From assembly GCF_010093815.1 (NCBI RefSeq), contig NW_022985563.1:846672-910671 (forward strand): a stretch of DNA of 64,000 bases, in the 5' to 3' direction. Both the position numbers and the translations under genes were made by a program. The notes beneath the pieces were generated by a model, which was not told where the DNA came from, did no database searches, and saw nothing but the letters and a program-made list of their open reading frames with translations. Every line of letters starts with the position of its first letter. Positions within the stretch are counted from its first letter, which is position 1. Shown one piece after another: positions 23,265 to 34,028 of the stretch. This stretch comes from Pseudovirgaria hyperparasitica (lineage: Eukaryota > Ascomycota > Dothideomycetes > Acrospermales > Acrospermaceae).

Positions 23265-24759
23265 TCATGATGCAAATAATCGAACATTTAAGTCGACGCT
23301 TCCTGTGGCTATGACGCACCGGATTTGTACTTTACCCACAGCATCTTCTTTCTTTGATGGAGTTCCATTGGCTCCATTCGTGTCGCCATTAGTAGTTGCT
23401 GCACTATCTTTAGAGAGGCTTGGAGCCCACCGCATGCAACTGATAAAATGGCCGTGGGCATCTGCGACTATCTTAACACACTTCCCTTCTTGGTCTAGAT
23501 CCCAACATCGGATCGTTTTGTCGTCGCTGGCAGACAGTAGATATTTGCCACCAGGATGCCAAACAAGTGCTCGTACCCAGTTATCATGGCCCACTAAAGT
23601 TTTAATTAGCGTTCCGCGTCCATCCCATATTTTGACGGTTTTGTCTCTTGAGCCCGTCGCAAGGAATTCAGCAGATGATGAGCTGGCCGGTGCTTTCTTT
23701 AAGCCAGCAAGAGATGCTAGATGTTTATATGATGCTGGTGGGGCCAGAGCTACGCACTCGATAGTGTGCTCGTGGCCGAGAAACGTGACTTTGGCCTCTC
23801 CCGATTGTGCGTCCCATAGTCTTGCTGTCTGATCTACTCCTGCAGAAAGCAGCCAGCGACCATCGAATGACGGGCAAACACTTCGGACCCAGTCAGAGTG
23901 ACCTCGAATCGTCTTGACGCAGTATCCCGTTGTAACATCCCATATCCTCAGTGTGTGATCGCGTGAAGCCGAGACCAGAAGATTCCCAGAAGATGGTGCA
24001 CCTGCTGCTCCAGAGGGGACAAAACGTATGCTGGACACGGAGTGGTCATGGCCAGGAAGAGTCCGTATATTCTTGTATTCGTCTGACGGATCCCATAGCT
24101 TGATCGTCAGATCTGAAGAACATGATGCCAATAGCGTACCTCCTCTTGGGCCTCCAAAGTCGACGTCTAGGACACCTTTCGTATGTCCTTTAACAGTCCG
24201 TTCCAATTCTCCAAGTTCCCAATCCCAAATCTTGATTGTTGTATCCTCAGACCCGGACGCAAGAGACGAGAATACGGGATGAAAAGCGACACAGGAGACT
24301 GGCGAACGATGCGATTGTAGGGTGTGTTGCGCGGGTGATCGCGGCAACCAGGCAGAAGGGTCTTGATTTCGGCGCATGAGTGACGTTGGTGTTGCAGAGT
24401 CTAATTCTTTCTGTAGTGTGGCACTGCGCGATTCCAGATCCATAATCTGTTCGACTCGGGTAATTAGATATCTTTATAGCCGCGCTACGTGGATTTTGCA
24501 AACCTTCTTCTGGAGCCTCACAACGCTCGTCCATTTCTTCTCCAACAAGCCCTCATACTTTTTACTCGTGACATCGTCGAATGTATCTCCAATCTCTATC
24601 TCTTCTCGTAGCGTCGCTGCCGTCTTGTTGAGTCCAGTAGCCGAAAGATATGCGATCATTGCCTTGTGCCTAAATGTGGTTAGTAAGTATTGTTACTAGG
24701 AGAATCACAACCAAAACATACAGCTCTTCGGCTTGCCGCGACGTTAGTAGCTGGGACAT
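23265..24759 (-). CDS. nudF: LIS1/NudF nuclear distribution protein (dynein regulator)
   Basis: Model: 24759-24722, 24669-24504 and 24446-23265 (461 aa). The tiny first exon encodes [13 protein letters not shown]; the GTATGT donor and TTTAG acceptor restore an unbroken LisH motif. The second intron has an unusual GTTTGC donor but a sound frame. Domains: N-terminal LisH dimerisation motif (about 8-40), coiled coil (about 60-85), then seven WD40 repeats (about 110-460) with clear GH...WD units, ending [13 protein letters not shown]1 binds cytoplasmic dynein with NudE and controls nuclear migration and hyphal growth. It is divergently placed to the TOG-domain gene, another microtubule protein, across an 822-bp spacer. 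Confidence 0.95.
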
Positions 24760-25581
24760 GCTTGGTCCCGCAACCTATTGGCATGCCTCGAGAAAAGAAG
24801 AGAGACGTGGATGCAGTGACTACTTCAAACGAAGACAGTCGGAGGATGTGTAGTCTGTGGTGTCGTTGACCAGACCGGAGGCGGTCTATGAGTGGGGTGG
24901 ACAACCGCTTCGCGACGACGCGAAACGGTCGGATATATCTGCACCTGCCTGCACAAACGCGACAGACAACAATGCCAGCTCGTCAGTGAACTAGTGAATG
25001 TCGTATGTGACAGAAGAGCTATGGGCAGAACATGTATGTGGAAGGGCGAAATTGGGCAGTACAAGAGAAGGGAGCAGATGACGTTAACCGTTGAATGGAT
25101 ACCCCCTCCCCCCTGCGCTGGTTGGGTGCGATTTTGTTAGTTGGGTTGGCCGCGAAACCAGGGTCAAGCGACTTTTGTCAACACCACGCTTAAGCCTCTT
25201 TGCTACTCCACCAAACAACCCAACGACACTCCGTATTTCTATACTCATACCCAACTTATCCCTAAGAGTGCGCCTCTGGTGCTATTGAACCTTCGCTCGC
25301 GATTCCGGTAATAAGAGTACTGAGCGAAGGATCCAGGCCGTTGCTCATTCGTACAGTACGTCGAACCCCAAGCCGTTACTTCCTCGCGCGCAATGCGATC
25401 TCGCTATTCAAGCGGATGTGTTGAGGGCAAAGTAACTCGTCCTTGTACCCTGCTTTGCTGTGTCGCAGTCATGCACAAGAGTCTTATATTCAGGCCGCTA
25501 AGACATTTATCAGGACTCCGGTTAAGCCCACAGAAAACCCCGCCTCGTCCGCCTTTACCCTCACAACAGTTCGTCGCAACT
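24760..25581. promoter_or_regulatory. Divergent promoter region between LIS1 and the TOG-domain gene
   Basis: 822 bp without a credible gene. It serves both start codons, so it should hold two promoters. Pyrimidine-rich stretches lie before the TOG start (about 25520-25580). No specific binding site is claimed. Confidence 0.5.
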
Positions 25582-28347
25582 ATGGCGGATGGTGAGGATG
25601 ATTTCAGTCAACTTCCTCTGTCAGACCAGTTCATACATAAGAACTGGAAAGCTCGAAAAGGTGGATATGAAGCTGCCACCAAAGCCTTTGATGTGGCCCA
25701 GACAGAGAATGATCCACTAGTGAGACAATTTGTGTCTGACTCGGGAATCTGGAAGGGAGTTGTAGCAGATTCAAATGTTGCGGCACAACAGGAAGGTTTG
25801 GCTGCACTGTGCTCATTTCTTCAGATCGCGGGCAAGGACGGCTGCACGAGGTAGGAACAAGGGTTTATAGGATCCAGTCGATAGCTGCGTACTGATAATA
25901 AGCAGGACAAGGAAAGAGACCATTGCACCCATTGTCGAAAAAGGTCTCACAGGACGACCTGCTGCAAAGCAAAGAGCACAAGAGGCTATATTACTATATA
26001 TCGAGCTTGATAAGGCAGATCCCATTATTGAAGAGCTCCTCGCCCTGCTTTCGCATAAGCAACCAAAGGTCATCGCTGCAACTCTAGGCGCTCTCACTGC
26101 TGCTTATCACGCTTATGGGTGTAAAACTATCGATCCTAAGCAGACCCTGAAAGTGCTTCCAAAGGTGTACGGACATGCGGACAAAAATGTACGAGCGGCC
26201 GCACAAGAGCTCACTGTCGAATTTTACAGGTGGCTCAAGGACTCAATGAAGCCATTATTCTGGAATGATCTCAAGCCCGTGCAGCAGCAGGACCTCGATA
26301 AATTGTTCGAGAAAGTAAAAGATGAGCCAACTCCGAGACAAGAACGACTGCTCCGGACTCAACAAGCTGCTCCCCCGCCAGCAGCTGCAGTCGCAGGTCC
26401 AGGTGGCGGTGACGAGGGCTATGAGGACGAACTACCTGAAGAGGCCGAGGACCTCGAGCTAGCAGTAGATGTGATGCCAAAGGTACCTAAGGACTTCGAG
26501 GAGAGACTAGGCTCGTCCAAGTGGAAAGATAGGAAAGAAGCCCTCGACGAACTTCACACTGCAATCAACGTACAAAAAATGGAAGAAGGTCCTTTTGACA
26601 ATATCATGCGGGGGCTCGCCAAATCGATGAAGGATGCCAATATTGCGGTCGTTACAGTGGCAGCTAATTGTATTGAACTCTTCGGCCGGGGACTGAGACG
26701 TAGCTTCGCGAAGTACCGATCCACTGTTATGGGTCCCATGATGGAAAGACTCAAAGAGAAGAAACAAGCTGTGGCTGATGCCATCGGCTCGGCTTTGGAC
26801 GCCGTGTTTGCATCGACAAGTTTTAATGACTGCCTAGAAGAGATTTTAGAGTTCCTCAAACATAAGAATCCCCAGGTAAAGTTGGAGTCGACAAAATTCC
26901 TCATTCGGTGTTTGAAGAGCACGAAAGCCGCGCCGGAACTCGCTCAAGTCAAGTCCATTGCAGATGCTTCAACCAAGCTTCTCACCGAGAGTCAGGAGGT
27001 TCAGCGAAATGCCGGCGCAGAAGTGCTTGGTACTCTTTGGAAAATCATGGGTGACCGCATCATGAACGCACATCTCGAGGGACTTGATGAGATCCGGAAG
27101 ACCAAGATAAAGGAGTATCACGACGCCGCTGAAGTTAAGGCTAAGTACAAGCCAAAAGCTGCAGTGCCTCCAAAGCCGGCACCTGCTGCAGCTGGCAAGA
27201 GGCCGGTTGGCAAAAAACCTATGGCGAAAAAGCCAACGCCCGCTGCAGCACCTCCAGCTGAAGATACAGCGCCTCTAGCACCGAAACCGACCAGCCGCCC
27301 TGGGGTGTCAAAACTAGGTCCACCCAAGTCAGGTCTCACAGCGCCGTCAGGTTTAAGGGCACCTGGACTTGCAAAGAAGGCACCTGGCCTACCTCTGCCA
27401 GGCACTTCGACAGCTTCACCTAAACGGCAGGGCTTTATTGGCGCCCCCGCGACTCGCGAGCTTAGCCCGGAGGAGGAGGATTATGCACCCCCAGCGGCAC
27501 CTAAATTTGGTCTCGGTCGAGGTCTGGCAGGGAGACCGCTTGGTAAGCCAGCAGTATCCGAGGCTCCACCACCTCCTGTGGTCTCGGGACTCGCAGCTGC
27601 TGACCGAGCCGAACTTGATGAACTCCGAATGGAGGTTGAACGCCTACGGAAACAGACGGAAGACCTAAGATCGGATCGTACCAGACTGTCGTCACAAATA
27701 CACGAGCTTCAAAATCAAAACGCTCAGCTCATTGAGGATCATACACGCGATGTGCTAAGCATCAAAGCCAAGGAAACACAGCTGGTACGTGCAAGGTCTG
27801 ATGCTGACGCTGCCGAGCAGCTCGTGGCCACTCAGCAGCGGGAAGTAGACCGCTTGAAACGCGAGCTCAGCCGACAGATCCGCGCAACCTCTCCTGCCCC
27901 ATACGATGCAAGTGAGCAGATTCTGTCTGACACTGGTATGAATGGATCTGTTGGTGGTCGTTTTGGTGACAGTGGTTATGAAGGTGCCGCTGTAGGTCGG
28001 TACCGTGCCAGCAGGACTTACGGAGGAGCAGGCGCTGCCAGTCCTGGAGGGGAAGGTAAGGAGAACTTTAGTGATGGAAGATCTTCGAAGCTGAGTCCGC
28101 TACGCGGTTCAGGTTCAGGATTTAGAGCATCTGCCTCCATTTCGTCTAGCTCTGGTGGTAGAGCATCTCCTGCAGACATGGGCGCCAGCACAAACGGCGC
28201 AGAGAGCTGGAAGAGGGCTGCAGAAGTCACTCAGAACCTCAAGGAGAGAATAGCATTGATGAAGGTCAGTTACAACGGTTTACACGATCGACATACCAGT
28301 TAACGGGATTTCAGGCAAAGCAAGCTGCTCGGAATCAAGGGCAGTAG
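25582..28347 (+). CDS. XMAP215/Dis1-family microtubule polymerase (Stu2/Alp14/AlpA type)
   Basis: Model: 25582-25850, 25906-28264 and 28315-28347 (886 aa). Start at MADGEDDFSQLP, a usual TOG1 beginning; in-frame codons further upstream look like untranslated leader. First intron GTAGGA...GCAG, second GTCAGT...TTCAG, giving the short terminal exon AKQAARNQGQ. Two TOG domains of HEAT repeats (about 1-240 and 290-510) bind tubulin. They are followed by a basic Lys/Pro/Ala linker that binds the microtubule lattice and a coiled coil (about 654-745) for dimerisation, as in fungal homologues with two TOGs. It acts at spindle pole bodies, kinetochores and plus ends. Length matches fungal orthologues (near 900 aa). 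Confidence 0.93.
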
Positions 28348-28889
28348 TTCAAGAGGTCTTGCGTTTATGATGGCATTTGCGCTGGCGTTAGGGTCGACGA
28401 ATGATGTATGGATGGTGATGAAGAGCGTCGGACAAACTGTATGACAGGGAAATGCTTTTTGTTTGTTCCGTTTCCGAATGACTGACATCTGGTGTCGTCT
28501 TGTAGCATTCAGATGGTGCCGAACCTGGTAGAGCGCTGGAGTAGCATTATACCAATACTTTTTTCTGGGGCGTTGGTCTTAGGATTTAGGACCGTCCACA
28601 GAGCTTATTTTGAATTTGTTAACCTTTTTCGAGTTGGTGACAATTCATTGCCTCATTGCCTTAGCTGTGGAACTCTAGGCTTGATAGTAGTGACTTACCT
28701 ACCCCCGGGCAGTCGGTCCACCACCGACGTCATCAATGCGCGTCACAATATTCGAGGTGGAATCCCAACTCCAAACCGCTTCATGGCTCCGTCACTCCTT
28801 ATCCGCCACGGTCTACAATGCGACCCATTGTCTCCTAATGATGGACCAAATCTAGCAGCTCCGTCTACTGAGATCTCCTTTCAACCACA
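28348..28889. other. Intergenic, TOG gene to MCU
   Basis: 542 bp with the TOG 3' region and the MCU promoter. An open frame of 133 codons at 28492-28893 has no domain or composition signature of a gene and is not called. Confidence 0.5.
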
Positions 28890-30478
28890 ATGATATCTTG
28901 TACACGAGCCGTTCCACGAACGCTCCTGTGTTTCAGAACTGGACTGCACTCAGGCCATACACATATTAAAAGCAGAACTGCTACCTGCGGTCCGCGACGC
29001 ACCCCAGCGAGAACGTTCGCATCTTCGCAAATCGTTCTCATCTCTGAGCCTCACGACTCGTCTTATTCGCAACCAGCTGCCAATCTCAGCCAAAACGTCA
29101 CGGATGAAGAGAAAAACCACTACCATGAAGCTGTTGTCGCGAGTAAGGAGAAGCAGATACGGACACCATGGCACCGAGAAGGATCGGATAAAGCCCCCGT
29201 AGCACGTCAAAGGAGTGCTGGAGCTATGACGAAAGGCATGATTTCGTGGGCGAATTCCTCTTCCCCCGCCATCTGCCATTTCTGCTTGAAAGCTAACAGT
29301 CTACGATAGGGAAACTTTTAACCACGCCATCGCGAATGCTAAAGTTGATTCTTCCCCTAACGACGAAGGACGTAAACACAGATCGCAAAGATGTCGAGCC
29401 TCTTGCACTCTTGGTTCATCCCCAACAACCTCTCTCTTATCTAGAACGCCTTATACAGTCTGAACTTCCAATTCTTGAAATCGATAACAAAGAGAAAATT
29501 CCAGCTGTCTACTTCCGAGCTGAAGACTCTACCGACAGTGCCATCGAACACAAAAAAAAGATTAACAGAGAAGCCACGCAACAAGAACCCGAAGAAGAGC
29601 GCACCGACGAACAAGACGATGACGCCCAACATCTCGAAAAAGCCGATGAGATCAAGATTGATGGCAAGACAGAACGCACCGGGAAGATCAACAAGAAAGA
29701 CTCCACGATTGCCAATAAACTTCGAGGTGGTCCCGGCGAGGGTGGGGTTGAATCTTACTCCGGCCTCGGCCACGAAAACTCATCCTCGCACGAGCGCAAG
29801 TTTGTGCGCTGGTCCTCGAGCACCGAGATTGGCGACTTTATTCGAGATGCTGCGCGCGGCAAAGAGTTCGCCGTCGAGATAGAGGGAGCGCCAGCAGATA
29901 TTCGCGTCGGCGTACCAAGTTTCGGTGATCGCACTTACTATTTGCGTATGCGCTTGCGGAAGACTGCGAAGAAATTAAGCACTCTGGCGGATTTGAAAAA
30001 TGAGTGTGATCATATCGCGCATCGCCATGCGCAACGTGTCGCGTTCAGCGGGTTCTTCGGGCTATGTGGATGGTGGGGTGTAGTTTCGTGGTTGACGTTT
30101 GCGACGGAACTGGGATGGGATACGATGGAGCCCGTAACATATCTCGTGGGTCTTTCGACGCTGATTGGGGGTTACGTGTGGTTCTTGTATCACAACCGCG
30201 AGGTGTCCTATCGATCGGCGATGAACATCACCATCTCACGGCGGCAGCAAAAGTTGTACTCGTCAAAAGGGTTTGATGTGGACAAATGGCAGCACCTGAT
30301 CGAGGAGGGTAATGCCCTGAGGAAGGAAATCAAGGCGGTTGCGGATGAATACGATGTCGAGTGGGACGAACAGAGGGACGAAAAAGACGAGAAAGTCATG
30401 AAAGCTCTTCGAGAGGAGCGGGAGAAGAAAAAAGAGAGGAAAAAGGACAAAGAGGAGGAAGAGAAAGATGATGAGTGA
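28890..30478 (+). CDS. Mitochondrial calcium uniporter pore subunit (MCU)
   Basis: Model: 28890-29235 and 29310-30478 (504 aa). The N-terminus is rich in Arg, Ser and Thr without early acids, as in mitochondrial presequences. The family signature GWDTMEP (about residues 382-388) sits between two hydrophobic helices (about 360-381 and 389-410); Asp and Glu of this motif form the Ca2+ selectivity filter in the inner membrane. A Lys/Glu-rich coiled coil ends the protein. The single intron appears to use a GC donor (AAAG|GCATGA, acceptor GATAG, branch-like GCTAAC), which yields the expected [12 protein letters not shown] junction. A GT donor would break this conserved stretch. Confidence 0.9.
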
Positions 30479-31003
30479 GGAGCATATGTGAAGGCTAAAC
30501 CTATTGCAACAACATCTTGAAGGCATGCCTATCAACGGGGATTCACAGCGAGGCGTCTGAGGTCTGCATAGAGAAGTAAAACGAGTCAGAGCTTATTTAA
30601 TAGTGCAATCAACAGGGAGAGAACATGATCATCGCTGCTATGTTACTATTGTGCAGATCTCGCGTGTCTTGGCGATCAGAAGATACAAGTACTGTTTCAG
30701 AGTTCAGGGAAGGTAGCATGTCCTGTCCCCCATATGCTGTCTTTTGTTGTGTTATAAAGTGTCATCTGTCCTAGTCTGATCTAGGATATGTATATTGAAA
30801 CCCGAATAGCAAGCCCAACAGCTTCCACACAAACCTCTACAGCCTTCACGCTTGTTCATCATGCCTTCCAGATTCATAAGTCAGTGAGAGGATTTTTAAA
30901 GGTGAGGAGAAGATTGAACACAGGCCACCGTATTCGTAATAGCCAATCGGAACCAGAGCCCTGATAGTTCTATTCATGGACTAATGCATCTGTCATTTCC
31001 TTA
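30479..31003. other. Intergenic, MCU 3' side
   Basis: About 525 bp of normal composition up to the MITE at 31004. No gene seen. Confidence 0.4.
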
Positions 31004-31477
31004 GAACCTGAGTCGGCTTAGCACTTTTCAATTTCACGCATGTACTCACACACCTCTATTAGATAGCTATCCCACCTCTCTACCTCTATATAAGGGTTTA
31101 TATAATAAAATATCTATATAGACTTATAGAGTAAAGTAAGGCGATTAATCCTATATATTTTTTAAGCTCTATACCCCCTAATCTATTCTATAATAAGAGG
31201 GTCTAGTTTCTTAGAGGAGAGGAGGAAGGTGGTTTTCCTAGAACCTAACGTAGTTTTCGCACGGGCCCTCTTCTAAGAACCTTTTAAAATTCTTCTCTAT
31301 CCCTTTAAGGAGACCTTATAAGAATAAGATAACCTTATAGAAGGATAGAAATATATTTAATTACTTATTATATCTACTTTTTAAAGCTCCTATACACTTA
31401 GAATAGGTATAGAAAGAGCTCTAGGTAGAAAGATGGGAGAGAGAACACGCGTGCACTAGTGCTAGCGACTCAGGTTC
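31004..31477. mobile_element. Short inverted-repeat element (MITE), RIP-mutated, in gene-rich DNA
   Basis: A 474-bp island of TpA-rich, CpA-poor DNA bounded by the exact 12-bp inverted repeat GAACCTGAGTCG (31004-31015) and CGACTCAGGTTC (31466-31477). Imperfect symmetry (TTTCCT...) continues a few bases outward. It is non-coding. Unlike the big blocks it lies between housekeeping genes, about 150 bp upstream of the next start codon. Confidence 0.75.
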
Positions 31478-31628
31478 AGGAAAACGACGGATAGAACCGG
31501 ATCCGGGCTAGCCCAACCGCGATCGGCGCGCCCTTCGTATCTTCTTCAAGTCATGAATGCAGCACATCATGTCAACATAACCAGCTTCTCGGGTTCTACC
31601 ATACCCACAATTCCGTTTTGTGTCAACT

Positions 31629-32858
31629 ATGCATCCCAATAATACTCTTCAGAGCCATGCTGATGCCTCTGATCTTGCGATAAACCCAATTTATCTGCGC
31701 ATGTCCCCCTCCAAGCTCAGTGGCACCCACTTCCCCGCACGGAATGTTGGAGCTCTACCTGCACTGACAGTCACTGCAGAGGTACGATCTAATACAGCAC
31801 GACACGGGCATTCAAGTGGTATGAGCAGTCTGAGTGGGCTGAGTAGCCATTGGAGCGTAACCTCAATCCCCTCCAGGCCAAGGCATGTCGCGGGTCAATT
31901 TTCATCTTATAACGAATCTACCGCTGTTCTACAACCGCTTGGGACGAAACACCAGCGAGCGAAGTCCGCCGGGTCGTCGACAACTGTGTCCTCGCAACCG
32001 GTAGTCGTTCGTACGTACATGGGCAGTCGCGGCTCTTCACGAAACGGAAGCCCACATCCGACAACAATACCGCGCAACATGTCTCGACGGAGTCACTTGC
32101 CACCTACGAATGAGTTCAGCTTCGACGCTGTGTTAAGAGCTGTTGAACCCGAGATACAAAGCGCCATCGATGCAATTGCCGAAATATGTGCGCGCAGCAG
32201 GATGAGCTTGGCAGATGAACACGAAGCACATATACCACCTCAGGGCGAGATTCGAGAAAGCGAGCCCAGCTGGATAGGAAGACAGCACGGCGGACGGCAA
32301 GGGTGGCGGATGACGCAGGGGACGTTGACTGCTGTGCCTGAGGCGTCAAGTAGTAGTGAAAGACTAGCTGGTGGGAGCAAGGCCAGCAGTGAATCTGGCA
32401 AAGGGAAGAACTCGGCTTACGGTAGCTTGAAAGAAATCATTACGGGGAAACAAGTTGGACACTGGTCTGAGGGCGAAGGGGATGCAAGTGAAAGCACGTT
32501 TGTGGGCGAGGCTTCTTCTTCTAAAAAATATGGACAGTATGTCACGAAAACCGGAAATGAGTGTCAAAACACGCCGTCTACGGCGTTGATATCGCCAGCA
32601 ACGGCTTCCAAACAGCTTTCTTTTGACACTCCCACTGCAGAGCCTCTCACACTGGCCGATCCGCTGGTCTTTACTTCGTCTTCAGGGCCAGGAAAGCCAC
32701 GACTTCATGGGCGATCTGGATCTGGCTCTCTTACTTCTTGGCTGCCGTGGCCGCGCTTTCCTGCAATCTCAGGCCCAGCGTCAGGAAATTCAGAGCGTCT
32801 TCAAGCCGAGACTAGGCTCAAGAGCCTTCTGCAAAACACGACAGCTCCAATTACCTGA
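31629..32858 (+). CDS. Serine-rich protein of unknown function
   Basis: Single exon, 409 aa, from ATG at 31629 (MHPNNTLQSHAD). I do not recognise a family. The protein is rich in Ser, Gly, Thr and Pro and probably mostly disordered. The best folded candidate is an acidic helical stretch (about residues 160-195, FSFDAVLRAVEPEIQSAIDA). No signal peptide or membrane segment. Codon composition and absence of RIP stops support a real gene. The MITE at 31004-31477 lies just upstream and may form part of its promoter. Spliced extra exons cannot be excluded. Confidence 0.65.
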   Translation: MHPNNTLQSHADASDLAINPIYLRMSPSKLSGTHFPARNVGALPALTVTAEVRSNTARHGHSSGMSSLSGLSSHWSVTSIPSRPRHVAGQFSSYNESTAVLQPLGTKHQRAKSAGSSTTVSSQPVVVRTYMGSRGSSRNGSPHPTTIPRNMSRRSHLPPTNEFSFDAVLRAVEPEIQSAIDAIAEICARSRMSLADEHEAHIPPQGEIRESEPSWIGRQHGGRQGWRMTQGTLTAVPEASSSSERLAGGSKASSESGKGKNSAYGSLKEIITGKQVGHWSEGEGDASESTFVGEASSSKKYGQYVTKTGNECQNTPSTALISPATASKQLSFDTPTAEPLTLADPLVFTSSSGPGKPRLHGRSGSGSLTSWLPWPRFPAISGPASGNSERLQAETRLKSLLQNTTAPIT

Positions 32859-34028
32859 ATTGAGACCATAAATATCATAGTGCAAACCTGCGGAAGTATG
32901 GATTAACAGACACTGTTAATTTAAAGCATGTTCAGATAAAACGACACCTTTCAAATCTGGAACGATTACTAGCGCCATAGCCTAGGCTAGAAAAGGGAAG
33001 TGTCGAGCCTACAACATAATGTTTCAATGCTACCGTATAGCGTCATATGCGTGTAGGGCTGACTGACTACTATTAATACCTGCTACGGCCAGCACAGCTA
33101 TGAGAGCAGGATTTGAGCGATGGCTGGTCCGGGACATCACGTTTTCATTGGTGCTGGTGCTGGTGCTGATACTGGTGTTGGTCCACTGGCGTCCACGGCA
33201 TGGGTCCATCAAAACTGCAACGCTAAAATTAGACTGAAACACTCACGGCGGAGGGCGGTGGGCAGCAGGAGATCATAGCCCTGTCGTTTGTTTCCTCCGC
33301 TGGTATCTGTCCTGAAACAAAGATGCATCAATACAGTCGTTTGTGCGCGATACATAGAACCAGCCAGAGCCTTCAAAAGCCAGGCAGTTAGAGCAGCATG
33401 AGCATGTTAAGTTTATACCAATCTGGATATTTATGGCTTGCTGCAGATCATGCGGATCACGTAGACGGTCGTGATCACGTGAGTCAATGCCAAGCTCTTC
33501 TGACAACCTATTGCCCGGTACCACTACCTGTGCATTCCTGTCCGTCTTGCACTGCACCAACATCATCACAACATATCTAAGATCTTAAGAAATGCAATGA
33601 CAAAATTGGCTCTTCGCTGAGCTACAGTCAGCTCTTTTCTCATGTCAATGTATCCCTCTCACTGCGCCGGAAACGTCAGCAGCAGCCAGCTGTCCACTGC
33701 ATTCCAGAGTGGATACGCCGTGAATGCAAACAACCCTGTGTCAAGCTCGTCATGGCAGAACATAACATTCCCTGTCCCTGTCCCTGCGCCTGCGCCTAGG
33801 ATGCCTTTGGTAAAATGATTCTGATGCCTGTCACTATGTCGACTTGTCGTACCGCATCCTTCACCATTTTTTCTCTTGAGAAGTTCCATACTATCCACAC
33901 GCACTTTGCTATATTAAAACTACCTCTCATTGTAGGCTTCACCCCATATTTAGAAACACCGCAAATTCTGCTATTTCGCCATTCTTCGTTGCCCTCTCTT
34001 GCTTCACTATCCATCCCAACTTGGCGAT
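32859..34028. other. Intergenic, upstream of chitin synthase
   Basis: 1170 bp, probably including a long chitin synthase leader. Short tandem repeats are present: GCTGGT units near 33150-33180 and CTGTCC/CTGCGC units near 33770-33800. Several open frames of 60-98 codons lack support. Confidence 0.5.

Noticed and set aside
28492-28893. 133-codon open frame between the TOG gene and MCU
   Set aside because: No start context or conserved feature, overlaps the MCU start and occupies what should be its promoter.
33030-33569. Possible two-exon minus-strand gene upstream of the chitin synthase
   Set aside because: Two adjacent open frames, but no convincing splice pair or domain; the region more likely belongs to the chitin synthase leader.
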